The notes under the pieces: model-generated | Database searches by the model: none | What the model was told of the DNA's origin: nothing | What the model saw: the letters and a program-made list of their open reading frames with translations, nothing else | Program-made: the position numbers and the translations under genes | Shown: positions 1-10,402 of the stretch, piece by piece | How the letters are laid out: each line of letters starts with the position of its first letter | Position numbering within the stretch: position 1 is the stretch's first letter | DNA from: Buchnera aphidicola | Lineage (GTDB): Bacteria; Pseudomonadota; Gammaproteobacteria; Enterobacterales; Enterobacteriaceae | Direction: 5' to 3' | Length of the DNA stretch: 64,000 nucleotides | NCBI RefSeq assembly: GCF_900128725.1 | Contig: NZ_LT667500.1 | Coordinates: 124,001-188,000 of the forward strand

Positions 1-1793
1 GCTCTTCAAGAGCTAGCGTAGAAAGCAATGCTGCCTTATGTCATTTAGTAGGACCAGAGAATTTTTCTAACGGCATGTTGTCTGAAGCCGATGAGTGTAT
101 GAAAATTATCACACAGATAGCTCAAAACAGCGATATACATAACCCTTCTCTTGTGGAAATAGAAACATATGATGTGATTTTAATTATTGGCGAAGATATC
201 ACTCAAACAGCTCCTTTAGCAGCTTTGTCTGTGCGTCAAGCAATTAGAAAAGTCAATTCTCATGCCGTAAAAGGTAGCAAGATACCTATATGGCATGTTA
301 ACGCCGTGAAAAACGTTATTCAAAATCAAAAAAATCCTTTATTTATAGTTCAAACTGATTCTACAAAATTAGATGATATTTGCAATATAAGCTACTGCGG
401 CTCAATAAAACAGCAATTGCAGTTTAGTAAATTAATATTAGACGGAATTAATAATTACGGAAATAGTAACGATCAAGATGATGATAGTATATTTTTAAAA
501 ATCGATAGTATTGTTAAGCAATTATGTCATGCAAAAAAACCGTTAATTATTTCTGGAGCATCCTTAAATAATGTAGATATTATTAAAGTATCGTATAATA
601 TTGCCCGGGCATTACAAAAAAAAGATTTACCAATTGGTCTTGCTTTATTTCCTCCATCAACAAATAGCATGGGTCTTTCTTTAATCCCAGCTATTTCTTG
701 TGACGCTATGTTCAATGTTATTAATTCCAATAAAGTAGATGTTTTAATTATTCTAGAAAATGATTTATATAGATTTTATGAATCGAAGGTACTTGATAGT
801 ATTTTTAAAAAAATTAAAACTATAATTGTCTTAGATCACTACAATCACAAAACCATAGAGCGTTCTGATATTTTTTTATCGTGTACTAGTTTTTCGGAAA
901 GCTCCGGTCATTTTGTAAATTATGAGGCTCGTTTACAAAGATTTTTTAAAACACACGATCCTAATTTTTATAATAAAAAAATGCTTAAACTAGAAAGCTG
1001 GCGTTGGATATATGCTATTTATAAAAAAATACGATTATTTTCTTTAATTCAAGCTTTTGGTATTGATCAAATGACGAAGCTATGTTCTTTATGGCATCCT
1101 ATTTTTAAACATATTTCGAGAGTATCTCCTTCGTCTTCTTTTCAGGTTTTAGGCCAAAAAATTGCTAGATCTCCCGTACGTTGTAGTGGTCGAACTGCTC
1201 TTTTTTCCGATAAAGATGTACATGAACCGACTACTCCTAAAGACCCTGATAGTATGTTTTCTTTTTCTATGGAGGGTAATCAACAAACTGAAAATAATTT
1301 TTCCTATTCTCCTTTTTTATGGTCTCCTAAATGGAATTCCAACCAGTCATTTTATAAATCACCAAAAAGATTTTTGGATTTAAATTCCAATGATTATGAA
1401 GGCATTTTATTACTTCGGAACTATAATAAAAAAATCTTTAAAAGCTTTTCTTTAACGAATTCCCCAGAACATTCTCAAAATAGCTTATCTTCCTTTAAAA
1501 TCATTCCTTATTATAAAATATTAGGCAGCGAAGAGGTTAGTCACAGTTATTTTTCGAATATTATGAAAATAAATAATTCTTACGCTAAAGTAAATTATTT
1601 AGATGCTGCTAAAATATTTATTAATGAAGGAGATATATTACAATTTCAAGTTAATGGTATTACTTTTAAATTCCCCGTTCAGTTATCTAATAAAATTTGC
1701 TTGCTTCATATAGGGATACTTTTCGGTTGTAAGGGTTTTCCAATATCTTTGTTTAATCATGTTGCTTATAATTTAATTAAATATAAGGAATAA
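1..1793 (+). CDS. nuoG: NADH-quinone oxidoreductase subunit G, 5'-truncated by window edge
   Basis: The gene enters the window already open: the codons from position 3 read without a stop into a segment (RASVESNAALCHLVG) that matches E. coli NuoG. The ATG at 75 is therefore internal, and about 597 C-terminal codons are visible. NuoG is the peripheral-arm subunit of complex I that carries several Fe-S clusters and a molybdopterin-oxidoreductase-like domain without cofactor. The N-terminal cluster-binding part lies outside the window; what is seen is the degenerate molybdopterin-like portion. It is followed after 28 bp by nuoH, so it is the first visible gene of a nuoG-N operon. The last 250 residues are poorly conserved and low in complexity, which fits relaxed constraint in a reduced genome. 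Confidence 0.93.
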   Translation, partial: SSRASVESNAALCHLVGPENFSNGMLSEADECMKIITQIAQNSDIHNPSLVEIETYDVILIIGEDITQTAPLAALSVRQAIRKVNSHAVKGSKIPIWHVNAVKNVIQNQKNPLFIVQTDSTKLDDICNISYCGSIKQQLQFSKLILDGINNYGNSNDQDDDSIFLKIDSIVKQLCHAKKPLIISGASLNNVDIIKVSYNIARALQKKDLPIGLALFPPSTNSMGLSLIPAISCDAMFNVINSNKVDVLIILENDLYRFYESKVLDSIFKKIKTIIVLDHYNHKTIERSDIFLSCTSFSESSGHFVNYEARLQRFFKTHDPNFYNKKMLKLESWRWIYAIYKKIRLFSLIQAFGIDQMTKLCSLWHPIFKHISRVSPSSSFQVLGQKIARSPVRCSGRTALFSDKDVHEPTTPKDPDSMFSFSMEGNQQTENNFSYSPFLWSPKWNSNQSFYKSPKRFLDLNSNDYEGILLLRNYNKKIFKSFSLTNSPEHSQNSLSSFKIIPYYKILGSEEVSHSYFSNIMKINNSYAKVNYLDAAKIFINEGDILQFQVNGITFKFPVQLSNKICLLHIGILFGCKGFPISLFNHVAYNLIKYKE

Positions 1794-1821
1794 AATATCT
1801 TATCAATAAGGCGCTGATGTT

Positions 1822-2760
1822 ATGAGCAATCCAGTTTTTATTTCTCTGTGTTCAGTGATGTTAATTGTTCTAAGCGCAAGTTTTTTGAGCTTAATAGAAC
1901 GTAAAACATTAGGGTGGTTGCAAAATCGCTATGGTCCTAATCGAGTAGGTTGGCAAGGTTTTATGCAGATCTGTGCCGATGGTATTAAATTGCTTTTTAA
2001 AGAGGACTGGGTTCCTCCTTTTAGTGATAAAGTGTTGTTTATTATTGCGCCGGTTATTTCTTTTGTATCTTTTTTATGTATATGTTCCGTAATTCCTCTC
2101 ACCCCTAAATATATGATTATTAATTTAGATATCGGAATCTTATTTTTTTTAATGATGTCTTCTTTGTCTGTATATGGAATATTATTAGCAGGTTGGTCAA
2201 GTAATAATAAGTATTCTTTGTTAGGAGCCATTCGTGCAGTAGCTCAAATGTTGAGTTATGAAGTATTTTTAGGCTTGTCCGCTATGGGCCCGGTTATTCG
2301 TTGTGGGTCTTTTAACTTAATTGATATTGTTAATTCCCAAAAAAATATTTGGAATATTGTTCCTCAGTTTTTGGGTTTTATTATGTTTTTTATTGCGTGC
2401 ATGGCTGTTTGTCATAGACATCCTTTTGATCAACCTGAATCCGAGCAAGAGCTAGCGGATGGATATCATATTGAGTATTCCGGAATGAAGTTTGGAATGT
2501 TTTTTATAAGTGAGTATATTGCTATTATGTCAGTTTCATCTTTAATGGTATGTTTATTTTTTGGGGGTTGGTTAGGTCCATGGTTTGCTCCTATTGTTTG
2601 GTTTATACTAAAAGCTTTATTTTTTATTTTTTTATTTATCTTATTGAGAGCTTCTTTGCCGCGTCCTAGATATGATCATGTTATGATTTTTGCGTGGAAA
2701 TTTTGCCTCCCGATTTCATTATTAAATATTTTTATTACATCTTTAAAAGTTTTATTATAA
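1822..2760 (+). CDS. nuoH: NADH-quinone oxidoreductase subunit H
   Basis: Membrane subunit of complex I (312 aa; E. coli 325) that helps form the quinone chamber at the joint with the peripheral arm. Diagnostic segments are intact: [21 protein letters not shown] near residue 26, [15 protein letters not shown] near 119, the acidic [20 protein letters not shown] loop near 200, and [10 protein letters not shown] near the end. About eight hydrophobic segments are visible. The ATG at 1822 has an AAGG-type ribosome site about 10 bases upstream. It sits between nuoG and nuoI with short spacers, so it is surely co-transcribed. No odd changes were seen; this is one of the best conserved proteins of the operon. 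Confidence 0.97.
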   Translation: MSNPVFISLCSVMLIVLSASFLSLIERKTLGWLQNRYGPNRVGWQGFMQICADGIKLLFKEDWVPPFSDKVLFIIAPVISFVSFLCICSVIPLTPKYMIINLDIGILFFLMMSSLSVYGILLAGWSSNNKYSLLGAIRAVAQMLSYEVFLGLSAMGPVIRCGSFNLIDIVNSQKNIWNIVPQFLGFIMFFIACMAVCHRHPFDQPESEQELADGYHIEYSGMKFGMFFISEYIAIMSVSSLMVCLFFGGWLGPWFAPIVWFILKALFFIFLFILLRASLPRPRYDHVMIFAWKFCLPISLLNIFITSLKVLL

Positions 2761-2776
2761 TTTGGGTGCCTGAAGC

Positions 2777-3322
2777 ATGAATATAAAAAATATTCTTTTT
2801 GGTTTTTTTAGCTGTATACGCAGTATTTATATGATTTTTTTTAATATTTTTTCACCAAGAGAAACTCGCTTATATCCCGATGAGCCATTAAATTTATCAT
2901 TGAGATATCGTGGCCGTATTATTTTAACTCGAAGTCCTGATGGTTTAGAGCGTTGTGTTGCGTGTAATCTTTGTGCTGCAGTCTGTCCCGTTGATTGTAT
3001 TTCATTAAAAAAATCAGAAAATAAAGAAGGGCGCTGGTATGCAAAATTTTTTAGAATAAATTTTTCTCGTTGTATTTTCTGTGGTTTATGCGAAGAAGCT
3101 TGTCCAACTGCAGCCATTCAATTGATTCCAGACATAGAATTAAGTGAATTTAAAAGAAAAAATTTAATTTATGAAAAAAGTGATTTATTAATCTCAGGTC
3201 CAGGAAAATTTCCAAAATATAATTTCTATTCTATTTCTGGAGTAAAAAATGATAAAAAATCAAATGACGTAGTTTTAAAAAAGATATCAAACTGCGTTGA
3301 TATTACATCTTTGTTGCCGTAA
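2777..3322 (+). CDS. nuoI: NADH-quinone oxidoreductase subunit I (2x[4Fe-4S])
   Basis: Ferredoxin-like peripheral-arm subunit (181 aa; E. coli 180) holding two [4Fe-4S] clusters, N6a and N6b, that pass electrons toward quinone. Both cysteine motifs are complete: C60, C63, C66, C70 in [14 protein letters not shown], and C99, C102, C105, C109 in [14 protein letters not shown]. The N-terminal hydrophobic stretch matches the helix that docks on NuoH. The gene begins 16 bp after nuoH and ends 12 bp before nuoJ. The C-terminal 30 residues are lysine-rich and diverged. Confidence 0.97.
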   Translation: MNIKNILFGFFSCIRSIYMIFFNIFSPRETRLYPDEPLNLSLRYRGRIILTRSPDGLERCVACNLCAAVCPVDCISLKKSENKEGRWYAKFFRINFSRCIFCGLCEEACPTAAIQLIPDIELSEFKRKNLIYEKSDLLISGPGKFPKYNFYSISGVKNDKKSNDVVLKKISNCVDITSLLP

Positions 3323-3334
3323 GGAAAAATTTTT

Positions 3335-3820
3335 ATGGTTTTTATATTTTATTTATTTAATTTTTTTTCTGTTTTTTTTGCAATATTAATAGCACAAAGC
3401 AATAATCCTATTTATGCATTGATGTATTTAATCTTGCTAGCTTGTTCCATTGCCAGTATTTTTTTTTCGATAGGGTCTTTTTTTATTGGAGCTGCAGAAA
3501 TAGTTTTGTACGCCGGAGCAATTTTAGTGTTATTTTTGTTTGTGGTTATGTTAATGAAAATGCAGGCGTATCATACGAATATAGAGTTAAGACAATTAAA
3601 AAAACTTTTTAATTTATTTATTTTAGTATGTGTTTTATTGTTGTTGGGCATATTAATTTTTCAATTTATTATTGAAAAAAATAAAGTATTAATATTTAAA
3701 ACTGTTGCGCTCAAAAAAGTTGGTTTATGTCTATTTGGTAAATATATTTTTTTAGTAGAAATTGCTTCTCTTCTATTGCTATCCGCTTCGCTACTAGCTT
3801 ATTTTTTTTTAAAAAAATAA
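3335..3820 (+). CDS. nuoJ: NADH-quinone oxidoreductase subunit J
   Basis: Small membrane subunit of complex I (161 aa; E. coli 184) with five predicted transmembrane helices. The family signature is present at about residues 47-70 (FIGAAEIVLYAGAILVLFLF), including the pi-bulge helix linked to coupling between quinone reduction and proton movement. It is shorter than E. coli NuoJ, mainly in the C-terminal loop. It lies between nuoI and nuoK. Confidence 0.93.
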   Translation: MVFIFYLFNFFSVFFAILIAQSNNPIYALMYLILLACSIASIFFSIGSFFIGAAEIVLYAGAILVLFLFVVMLMKMQAYHTNIELRQLKKLFNLFILVCVLLLLGILIFQFIIEKNKVLIFKTVALKKVGLCLFGKYIFLVEIASLLLLSASLLAYFFLKK

Positions 3821-3861
3821 AATTTATTTTTATTTTTCTATACGGGATGATATACAAAATT

Positions 3862-4164
3862 ATGGTTTTTTTAAATCACGGAATTATAGTCTCTATTATT
3901 TTATTTTTTATAGGAATTTTTTCCTTGTTAATACATAATAATTTAATATATATACTCATTAGTTTAGAGTTGTTAACCAATTCTATTATGTTAATGATAA
4001 TTTTGATTGGGCATTATTGGGGACAGTCAAACGGTCAGGTTTTTTATATCTTTATTATTACATCGGCGGCTACCGAGGTAAGCATATTATTAGCAATGTT
4101 TGTAAAAATTTATCGACGTTATCATACGTTAGATATATATAAATTAAGCGAGACCCATAAATGA
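3862..4164 (+). CDS. nuoK: NADH-quinone oxidoreductase subunit K
   Basis: Three-helix membrane subunit of complex I in the proton-translocation path. I chose the ATG at 3862 rather than the in-frame ATG at 3847. This start gives exactly 100 residues, aligns the N-terminus (MVFLNHG) with E. coli MIPLQHG, and places the two buried glutamates at 36 and 72, the same numbers as in E. coli. The 3847 start would abut its own GGG with no spacer. The stop overlaps the nuoL start by four bases (ATGA), indicating translational coupling. Confidence 0.93.
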   Translation: MVFLNHGIIVSIILFFIGIFSLLIHNNLIYILISLELLTNSIMLMIILIGHYWGQSNGQVFYIFIITSAATEVSILLAMFVKIYRRYHTLDIYKLSETHK

Positions 4165-6077
4165 ATTTAATTTATTATGCTGGTATTTTTCCATTAATTA
4201 GTTTTTTTTTATTAGTTTTTTTTCAGAATCAACTTTCTAATAAGCGCGTTTCTGCAGTGAGCATTTTATTTCTTTTTTTATCTTTTTGTATTTTTGTATA
4301 TTCTGTATATGATTATTACCACTCACTCAGTACATCAAACGTTTTTTTTATTCCTGTGTTTCGGTGGTTGACATTAGGTGATTATTGTATGCAGTTTAGT
4401 TGCATAATAGATTTTTTTTCCTTATGTATGCTAGGAGTAGTGCTTTTCATTAGTATATGTGTATATTTATTTTCATTTTGGTATATGAAAGATTCTCTTG
4501 AATACATAAAATATTTTATGTATATGAATTTATTTGTATCCTTTATGGTTTTTTTCGTATTAGCAAGTAATTTAATGAGCATGTTTTTTGCCTGGGAGGC
4601 AGTTGGGGTATGCTCATATTTATTAATTGGCTTTTATATGAATAAAAAGAATAATGGATATGCAGCTATTAAGTCATTTTTAATGACTCGTATAGGAGAT
4701 GTATTTTTTTTAATTGCCATTTTTTTAATTATATTAAAATTTCATACATTAGAGTTTTTTGAATTAAAGTATTTTTCTAAAGAAATGATTTTTTTAAATA
4801 ATCATACCAACTATTTGTTTTGGATGACGTTATTTTTAACGGTTGCAGCAATAGGAAAATCTGCTCAAGTGCCAGTACATACATGGTTAATAGGAGCTAT
4901 GTCTGGCCCTACTCCTGCCTCGGCTTTAATTCATGCCGCTACTATGGTGGTTATGGGTATTTATTTAATTATTCGAACATATCCTTTATTTATTTGTAGC
5001 GATCGTGTTATGACATTTCTGTCTATTATTGGTTGTTTTACTATTTTAATATCAAGTCTGTCTGCTATTTTTGAAAAAAATATTAAACGCATTTTAGCTT
5101 TTTCGACGATGAGCCAAATAGGTTATATGTTTGTAGCATTAGGATCTAATAATGTAAAAGGTGCATTTTTGCATTTGGTTTCTCATGCTTTTTTTAAATC
5201 TTTATTATTTTTATCCGCAGGGTCTATTATAAAGCATGTTAACAATGAACAAGATATTTTTAAAATGGGCGGTTTATATAAAAAAATACCCTTTGTGTAT
5301 ATTACTTTTTTAATAGGAAGTGTTTCTTTAGTTTCTTTGCCCTTTATTACATCAAGCTTTTATAGCAAGGGAGATATTTTATTTCATTTGATGCATAGAA
5401 GAGAGCTATGGTTGATCGTATGTTGTTTTTTAGGAGTATTTTTTACATCCATATATTCATTGAGAATGATTTTTTTAATTTTTCACCGACAAAATTCATC
5501 TGATTTAATTTATATTAAAAAAAATGTTTTTTATTATGCGCCTTTATTGGCTCTTAGCGTAGGTTGCACGCCTGTGACTTGGAATATAACGTCTAATATT
5601 TTCTCCAATTTTTTTGGTAAATTGACTTTCTCTAATTCAGAATATGCGTATATGGAATGTATTACTTTTACTATATCAATCATAGGTTTTATTGCCACTT
5701 ATGTGTTCTATAAATACGAAAAGTTTTTTTTGAAAAAAAATTTTTTACAAGTAATATTTTATCCTTGGTATATTTTGAGTACGAATTATTGGTTTTTTGA
5801 TTTTATTTACTCTTATTTATTTGTGCGGGGATACATCAATATATCGAAGTATTTAGACAGTAAAAAGTTTTTTCATGTAGAGAATTTTTTTTACAGATAT
5901 ATTGTTTTTTTCAAGATGGAAATATTTAAGATAGAACCTTTTAGCGTTTTGTACCATGTAAGATGGTATCTTTTGTGCTTAATAGTATCTTGTTTAATTA
6001 TTTTTATTAATCAAAATCATTATATTGAATCAATATACCCGTCAAACATAATGCTTATAAAAATTTCACATATATAA
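4161..6077 (+). CDS. nuoL: NADH-quinone oxidoreductase subunit L
   Basis: Largest antiporter-like subunit of complex I (638 aa; E. coli 613), with about 14 core helices plus the long lateral helix at the C-terminus. Key segments are intact: FFAWEAVGVCSYLLIGFY with the conserved glutamate near residue 144, KSAQVPVHTWLIGAMSGPTP with the channel lysine near 229, and the SALIHAATMV helix. The C-terminal 150 residues, which include the lateral helix, are diverged. The start overlaps the nuoK stop. Confidence 0.96.
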   Translation: MNLIYYAGIFPLISFFLLVFFQNQLSNKRVSAVSILFLFLSFCIFVYSVYDYYHSLSTSNVFFIPVFRWLTLGDYCMQFSCIIDFFSLCMLGVVLFISICVYLFSFWYMKDSLEYIKYFMYMNLFVSFMVFFVLASNLMSMFFAWEAVGVCSYLLIGFYMNKKNNGYAAIKSFLMTRIGDVFFLIAIFLIILKFHTLEFFELKYFSKEMIFLNNHTNYLFWMTLFLTVAAIGKSAQVPVHTWLIGAMSGPTPASALIHAATMVVMGIYLIIRTYPLFICSDRVMTFLSIIGCFTILISSLSAIFEKNIKRILAFSTMSQIGYMFVALGSNNVKGAFLHLVSHAFFKSLLFLSAGSIIKHVNNEQDIFKMGGLYKKIPFVYITFLIGSVSLVSLPFITSSFYSKGDILFHLMHRRELWLIVCCFLGVFFTSIYSLRMIFLIFHRQNSSDLIYIKKNVFYYAPLLALSVGCTPVTWNITSNIFSNFFGKLTFSNSEYAYMECITFTISIIGFIATYVFYKYEKFFLKKNFLQVIFYPWYILSTNYWFFDFIYSYLFVRGYINISKYLDSKKFFHVENFFYRYIVFFKMEIFKIEPFSVLYHVRWYLLCLIVSCLIIFINQNHYIESIYPSNIMLIKISHI

Positions 6078-6110
6078 CTTTAATATATTGGAAAAGGAAA
6101 AATATATTTC

Positions 6111-7595
6111 ATGATGCTTTTAATTTTTATTTTTGTACCTCTTTTAGGGTCTTTTTTATCAATACTAACAGGTTTATTTAATAGCAAGTATCCGCGATAT
6201 GTTGCTTTGTTTTCTATGTTTATTTGTTTATTAGGATCATTATTTTGTATCTATTATCATTATAAGAATCATGATTTAAATTCTGAAATATTTCCATTTA
6301 TGGCCGTATATTATAAAGCGTGGCTTCCTTATTATGGAATTTCTTTTTACTTGGGTCTAGATAAATTATCATGGTGTATGATTTTTTTAACTTCTGTTTT
6401 AGGCTTGTTAGCAGTTTTTTGTGAATGGGACAATGTATACGATAAATCAGAAATATTTTATTTTTTATTATTATGCATGATGTCAGGGATTTTTGGTATT
6501 TTTTTATCTTTAGATATGCTATTGTTTTTTTTATTTTGGGAAATGATATTATTGCCTATGTATTTTTTGATTATTTTTTGGGGGAAGAGTTGTTTTGATT
6601 GTAGTAATAATATTTTTGTTGCTCATAAATTTTTTGTCTATTCCCAGTTATCTGGTTTAGTTTTATTGTTTTCTATTTTAAATTTATCACGTATTTATTA
6701 TAATTTTTCAGGAATTTGGACTTTTAATTATTTTTTTTTAAAAAATGTTTCTTGTTCATTTTATACAGAAGTATTTTTAATGTTGGGTTTCTTGGTATCT
6801 TTTATAATAAAAATGCCCTTAGTTCCGTTTCATAGTTGGCTTCCAGATACTCAAGCATGTCTTTCTACATCAGGATCTATTGATTTAATTGGCGTTGTAT
6901 TAAAACCGGCAATATATGGGTTATTGAGATTCTGCTTAATATTATTTCCTCGTGCTTTTAATTCGTTTTCTTTTTTTTTCGTAACTTTAGGATTATTTTC
7001 TGCTTTTTATAGCTATATAGTAGCTTTTTCTCAGACAAATTTAAAAAGATTAATGTCTTATTCTTCTATTGCTAGCATGGGGATAATTTTTTCTGCTTTA
7101 AGCAGTAAAAACATATTTGCTTATCAAGGCAGTTTTTTGTATTTATTTTCTTATATTATTTCTACGACGGCTTTATTAATATTGATAGGAAAAATTTTTC
7201 ATTATACAGGAACGCAAAATATTTTAAAAATGAAGGGATTATGGTCTTGCATGCGATTTATTCCATCATTTTTTTTATTTTTTTCTTTTGCAAACTTAAA
7301 TATTCCCTTCACTGGTAACTTTAGTGGTGAATTGATGATGTTTTTTGGCATTTTTTCATCATTTCCAGTTCTTGGTAGTTTTTTTGTTGCGACCTTGTTG
7401 CTTTCTTCTATTTATTCTGTGATCGTTATACAGCGTATGTTTTATGGAATCTCTGATTATAAAGGAATAATCGGGGAATTAAATATTTTTGATTTAATAA
7501 CATTATCTTTTTTTGTTTTTTGCATCCTCTTTTTAGGATTATATCCAAAAATTTTTTTAGATTTTTGGCATGAAATACCAAAAAAGTTATTTTAA
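6111..7595 (+). CDS. nuoM: NADH-quinone oxidoreductase subunit M
   Basis: Antiporter-like proton channel subunit (494 aa; E. coli 509). Conserved elements are the FFLFWEMILLPMYFLI helix with the channel glutamate near 144 and KMPLVPFHSWLPD with the channel lysine and the PxH histidine. The LLK-type lysine in the GVVLKPAIYGLLRF helix is also present. The discontinuous helix after LPD is altered: E. coli AHSQAPTAG reads TQACLSTSG here, so the usual histidine (codon at 6852) is glutamine and the proline is serine. ATG codons stand at 6111 and 6114 and the start cannot be decided between them. AAGGAAA lies upstream. Confidence 0.95.
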   Translation: MMLLIFIFVPLLGSFLSILTGLFNSKYPRYVALFSMFICLLGSLFCIYYHYKNHDLNSEIFPFMAVYYKAWLPYYGISFYLGLDKLSWCMIFLTSVLGLLAVFCEWDNVYDKSEIFYFLLLCMMSGIFGIFLSLDMLLFFLFWEMILLPMYFLIIFWGKSCFDCSNNIFVAHKFFVYSQLSGLVLLFSILNLSRIYYNFSGIWTFNYFFLKNVSCSFYTEVFLMLGFLVSFIIKMPLVPFHSWLPDTQACLSTSGSIDLIGVVLKPAIYGLLRFCLILFPRAFNSFSFFFVTLGLFSAFYSYIVAFSQTNLKRLMSYSSIASMGIIFSALSSKNIFAYQGSFLYLFSYIISTTALLILIGKIFHYTGTQNILKMKGLWSCMRFIPSFFLFFSFANLNIPFTGNFSGELMMFFGIFSSFPVLGSFFVATLLLSSIYSVIVIQRMFYGISDYKGIIGELNIFDLITLSFFVFCILFLGLYPKIFLDFWHEIPKKLF

Positions 7596-7632
7596 CAAAG
7601 TATATCTGCTTTAATTATTAGGTAATAAAATT

Positions 7633-9096
7633 ATGATTAGTTTATTAAATAATATTCTGCCAATATTGCCAATTTTAATATTAATTATTTCTATAATAAT
7701 AATTTTTTTTATTTCTTTTTTTGATAACAAGACTAGTTTAGGTGCTATAGTTGTTATTTCTGCTATACTCTTAAGTATATTTTCTGTCTTGTGTTCTAAG
7801 CATTTATTGCTACACTATTTTTCTGAGTTTATTAGATTAGATCAGCATGCTTATCGCTGGATATTAATGTTATTAATATCTAGTTTATGTACTTGTTTAT
7901 TTTCTTGTTCATGGCTAACTTATGATGACACTGCTGCTATAGAGTTTTATTTTTTTATTTTATTGGCTACCATTGGGGGAATCTTAGTAGCAATATCTTT
8001 TCATTTTTTTACTTTATTCCTTGGATTGGAATTATTATTTTTGCCTGTATTAGGTATTTTATCTTTTTTTTCAAAATTAGAAAAAAATTTATTTTCGGTA
8101 ATGATTTATACGATATTATCTATTTTTTCATCAGCTTTATTATTACTAGGATTTTCTTTTGTGTATTTTGCGACAGGTAGGCTTTGTTTTTCTTTTTTAT
8201 CATATTTTTTTTTATATTATCCTTCTATTATGATGGGAAATATTCTGTTGTTAGGAATTTGTATAATTTTTTTATCACTTTTTTTTAAATTATCATTATT
8301 TCCTTTGCATACTTGGTCTCCGGATATATATCAGAACTCTAGTTCTTGTTCGTTAATTTTTTTTTCTACAGTCACTAAGCTTTCCATTTTTTCTTTTTTA
8401 ATACATATATTTAATTATTTTCCTTATATAAATAAAATATACCCTTTGTTTTTAATATTAAATATTGTTTCTTTATTTTCTGTTATATTTGGCAATATAG
8501 CGGCTATTATGCAAGATAATATACAGAGATTAATAGGATATACTTCTATTTCTAATTTAGGTTTTTTACTCATAATATTACTCAATAGCTCGTGTAAAGA
8601 CTATGCGTTGGTTAGTCAACATATATATATATATTTAATTAGTTATACGTTAGGGTTAATTGGTTTTTTTGGCATTAAAAGTATTGTTGATTTCAATACA
8701 TTAGCTAATTTGAATAGCAATATTGCAGGAAATTCGTTCACCGGATTATTTCGTCGAGATTGTATTTTGGGAGCTGCACTGACTATAATTTTACTATCTT
8801 TATCTGGTTTTCCGGTTACATTTGGATTTTGGGGAAAATTTTTTATTTTTAAGTATTTAATGCAAAAAAAATATTTTTTATTGACAGCGCTGATAATGGT
8901 TAGCAGCATGATAGGTATGCAGAGTTATTTGAGAATAATGTTTAGCTTGTACAACAAGCCAATTGACGAAAATACCAAATTAACAATTAATAATAATTAT
9001 TTTATTTATAGATTGCAGAAATTATTAATTATATGTATTAGCTTAATATTAATAATATTAGGGTTTTTTCCGAATTTTATTCATGTGCTTATTTAA
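7633..9096 (+). CDS. nuoN: NADH-quinone oxidoreductase subunit N
   Basis: Third antiporter-like subunit of complex I and the last gene of the operon (487 aa; E. coli 485). The KLSLFPLHTWSPDIYQ segment with its channel lysine and the later TVTKLSIF lysine are present, as is the LSGFPVTFGFWGKFFIF segment near residue 394. As in nuoM here, the discontinuous-helix motif is changed: E. coli QGAPAPV corresponds to QNSSSCS. It faces the convergent prs gene across about 360 non-coding bases. Confidence 0.94.
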   Translation: MISLLNNILPILPILILIISIIIIFFISFFDNKTSLGAIVVISAILLSIFSVLCSKHLLLHYFSEFIRLDQHAYRWILMLLISSLCTCLFSCSWLTYDDTAAIEFYFFILLATIGGILVAISFHFFTLFLGLELLFLPVLGILSFFSKLEKNLFSVMIYTILSIFSSALLLLGFSFVYFATGRLCFSFLSYFFLYYPSIMMGNILLLGICIIFLSLFFKLSLFPLHTWSPDIYQNSSSCSLIFFSTVTKLSIFSFLIHIFNYFPYINKIYPLFLILNIVSLFSVIFGNIAAIMQDNIQRLIGYTSISNLGFLLIILLNSSCKDYALVSQHIYIYLISYTLGLIGFFGIKSIVDFNTLANLNSNIAGNSFTGLFRRDCILGAALTIILLSLSGFPVTFGFWGKFFIFKYLMQKKYFLLTALIMVSSMIGMQSYLRIMFSLYNKPIDENTKLTINNNYFIYRLQKLLIICISLILIILGFFPNFIHVLI

Positions 9097-9457
9097 TAAA
9101 ATCCCTGCTAAGCAGATTTTTGAATAAATATTTTTGTTATTTTATTCGCGGTCAATAAAGATATTTACGTTTTCTAGAATTATAATATGTAACAGATTTT
9201 ATTTTTTATGCCTTCATATAAAATAAACATAGTTCTTGTTATTTAAAACAGTAAAAATAAAGAAGAAGTATATAATATAATGTTGGAATATTTTCCAACA
9301 TTTATTATTTTTCAAACATATTAGTTATTATAAATATAATATTTTTAAAAGTATGTGAAAGTTTTGGTGAACCTTTCAGTAATTCTTTTTTTTAATTGTA
9401 TTTTTATTTAATGTAAATAATGGTTTTATTCGTTATTTAAATATTATTGTGAGGGGA
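9097..9457. other. Intergenic region between convergent nuoN and prs
   Basis: There is no supportable gene in these 361 AT-rich bases. A small CTGC-TAA-GCAG hairpin followed by a T run lies at 9105-9121, just after nuoN, and could act as a weak terminator. From memory, other Buchnera carry folC and cvpA-type genes near here; no recognisable remnant was seen. Confidence 0.5.
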
Positions 9458-10402
9458 TTAAAAAAACATTTCTGAAATTGATTCTTCTTGATTAATTCGT
9501 CGAATAGCTTCTGAGAGTATTTTCGATACTGATAGGACTCGTATATTTTTTAAAAATTTTATTTTTGCAGACAAAGGAATGGTGTCACAGATAATGATTT
9601 CATCTATGTGTGATTTTTGGAGATTGTGGTGAGCGAGGCCAGAAAAAATAGGATGAGTGGCATATGCATAAATTTTGCGTGCTCCATTTTTTTTTAATGC
9701 TTTAGCTGCTTTGCACAATGTAATTCCTGTATCGATGATATCGTCAACTAGAATGCAATCTCTATTTTTTACTATCCCAATAATGTTCATAACTTGAGAA
9801 ACATTAATACTAGGCCTTCTTTTATCAATAATTGCCATGTCTGAATCATATAATAGTTTCGCAATCGCTCTTGTACGAATAATGCCGCCCATATCAGGTG
9901 ATACAAAGATTGGATTGAAAAATTTAATGGTCAATAAATCATTTAACAAAATAGTAGTACTAAATATATTATCTACCGGGATATCAAAAAATCCTTGAAT
10001 TTGTTCAGAATGCAAGTCAATTGTTAAAATTCGATCTACTCCTACGTTAGATAAAGAATCAGCAATAACTTTTGCGGTAATCGGTACTCTGGAAGACCTA
10101 ATTCTCCTATCTTGTCTAGCATAACCAAAATATGGAATTACTGCCGTAATACGTCCAGCTGATGCTCTTCTGAGCGCGTCAATCATAATAATTAATTCCA
10201 TAAAATTATCGTTGGTAGGTGAGCATGTAGATTGTATTAAAAAAACATCCGATCCTCTGATGTTTTCGTTGATTTGTACGCTAATCTCTCCGTCGCTAAA
10301 TTTGCTCACGGTTGCGTTTCCTAACTGGACTTGCAAATAATTAGCAATTTTTTTTGACAATTTTGCAACAGCATTTCCAGAAAATAATTTTATGTTTTCC
10401 AT
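9458..10402 (-). CDS. prs: Ribose-phosphate pyrophosphokinase (PRPP synthetase)
   Basis: Makes PRPP from ribose 5-phosphate and ATP for nucleotide, histidine and tryptophan synthesis (314 aa; E. coli 315). Very well conserved: [16 protein letters not shown] near residue 36, [11 protein letters not shown] near 95, the [17 protein letters not shown] metal site near 128, and the PRPP-binding loop [11 protein letters not shown] near 216. AAGGA stands 6 bases before the ATG. In E. coli, prs is followed in the locus by ispE, lolB, hemA and prfA; here only 244 non-coding bases separate it from divergent prfA. Confidence 0.97.
   Translation of the reverse strand: MENIKLFSGNAVAKLSKKIANYLQVQLGNATVSKFSDGEISVQINENIRGSDVFLIQSTCSPTNDNFMELIIMIDALRRASAGRITAVIPYFGYARQDRRIRSSRVPITAKVIADSLSNVGVDRILTIDLHSEQIQGFFDIPVDNIFSTTILLNDLLTIKFFNPIFVSPDMGGIIRTRAIAKLLYDSDMAIIDKRRPSINVSQVMNIIGIVKNRDCILVDDIIDTGITLCKAAKALKKNGARKIYAYATHPIFSGLAHHNLQKSHIDEIIICDTIPLSAKIKFLKNIRVLSVSKILSEAIRRINQEESISEMFF

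Noticed and set aside
1929-2231. 100-codon minus-strand frame inside nuoH
   Set aside because: Complete overlap with conserved nuoH; no independent evidence.
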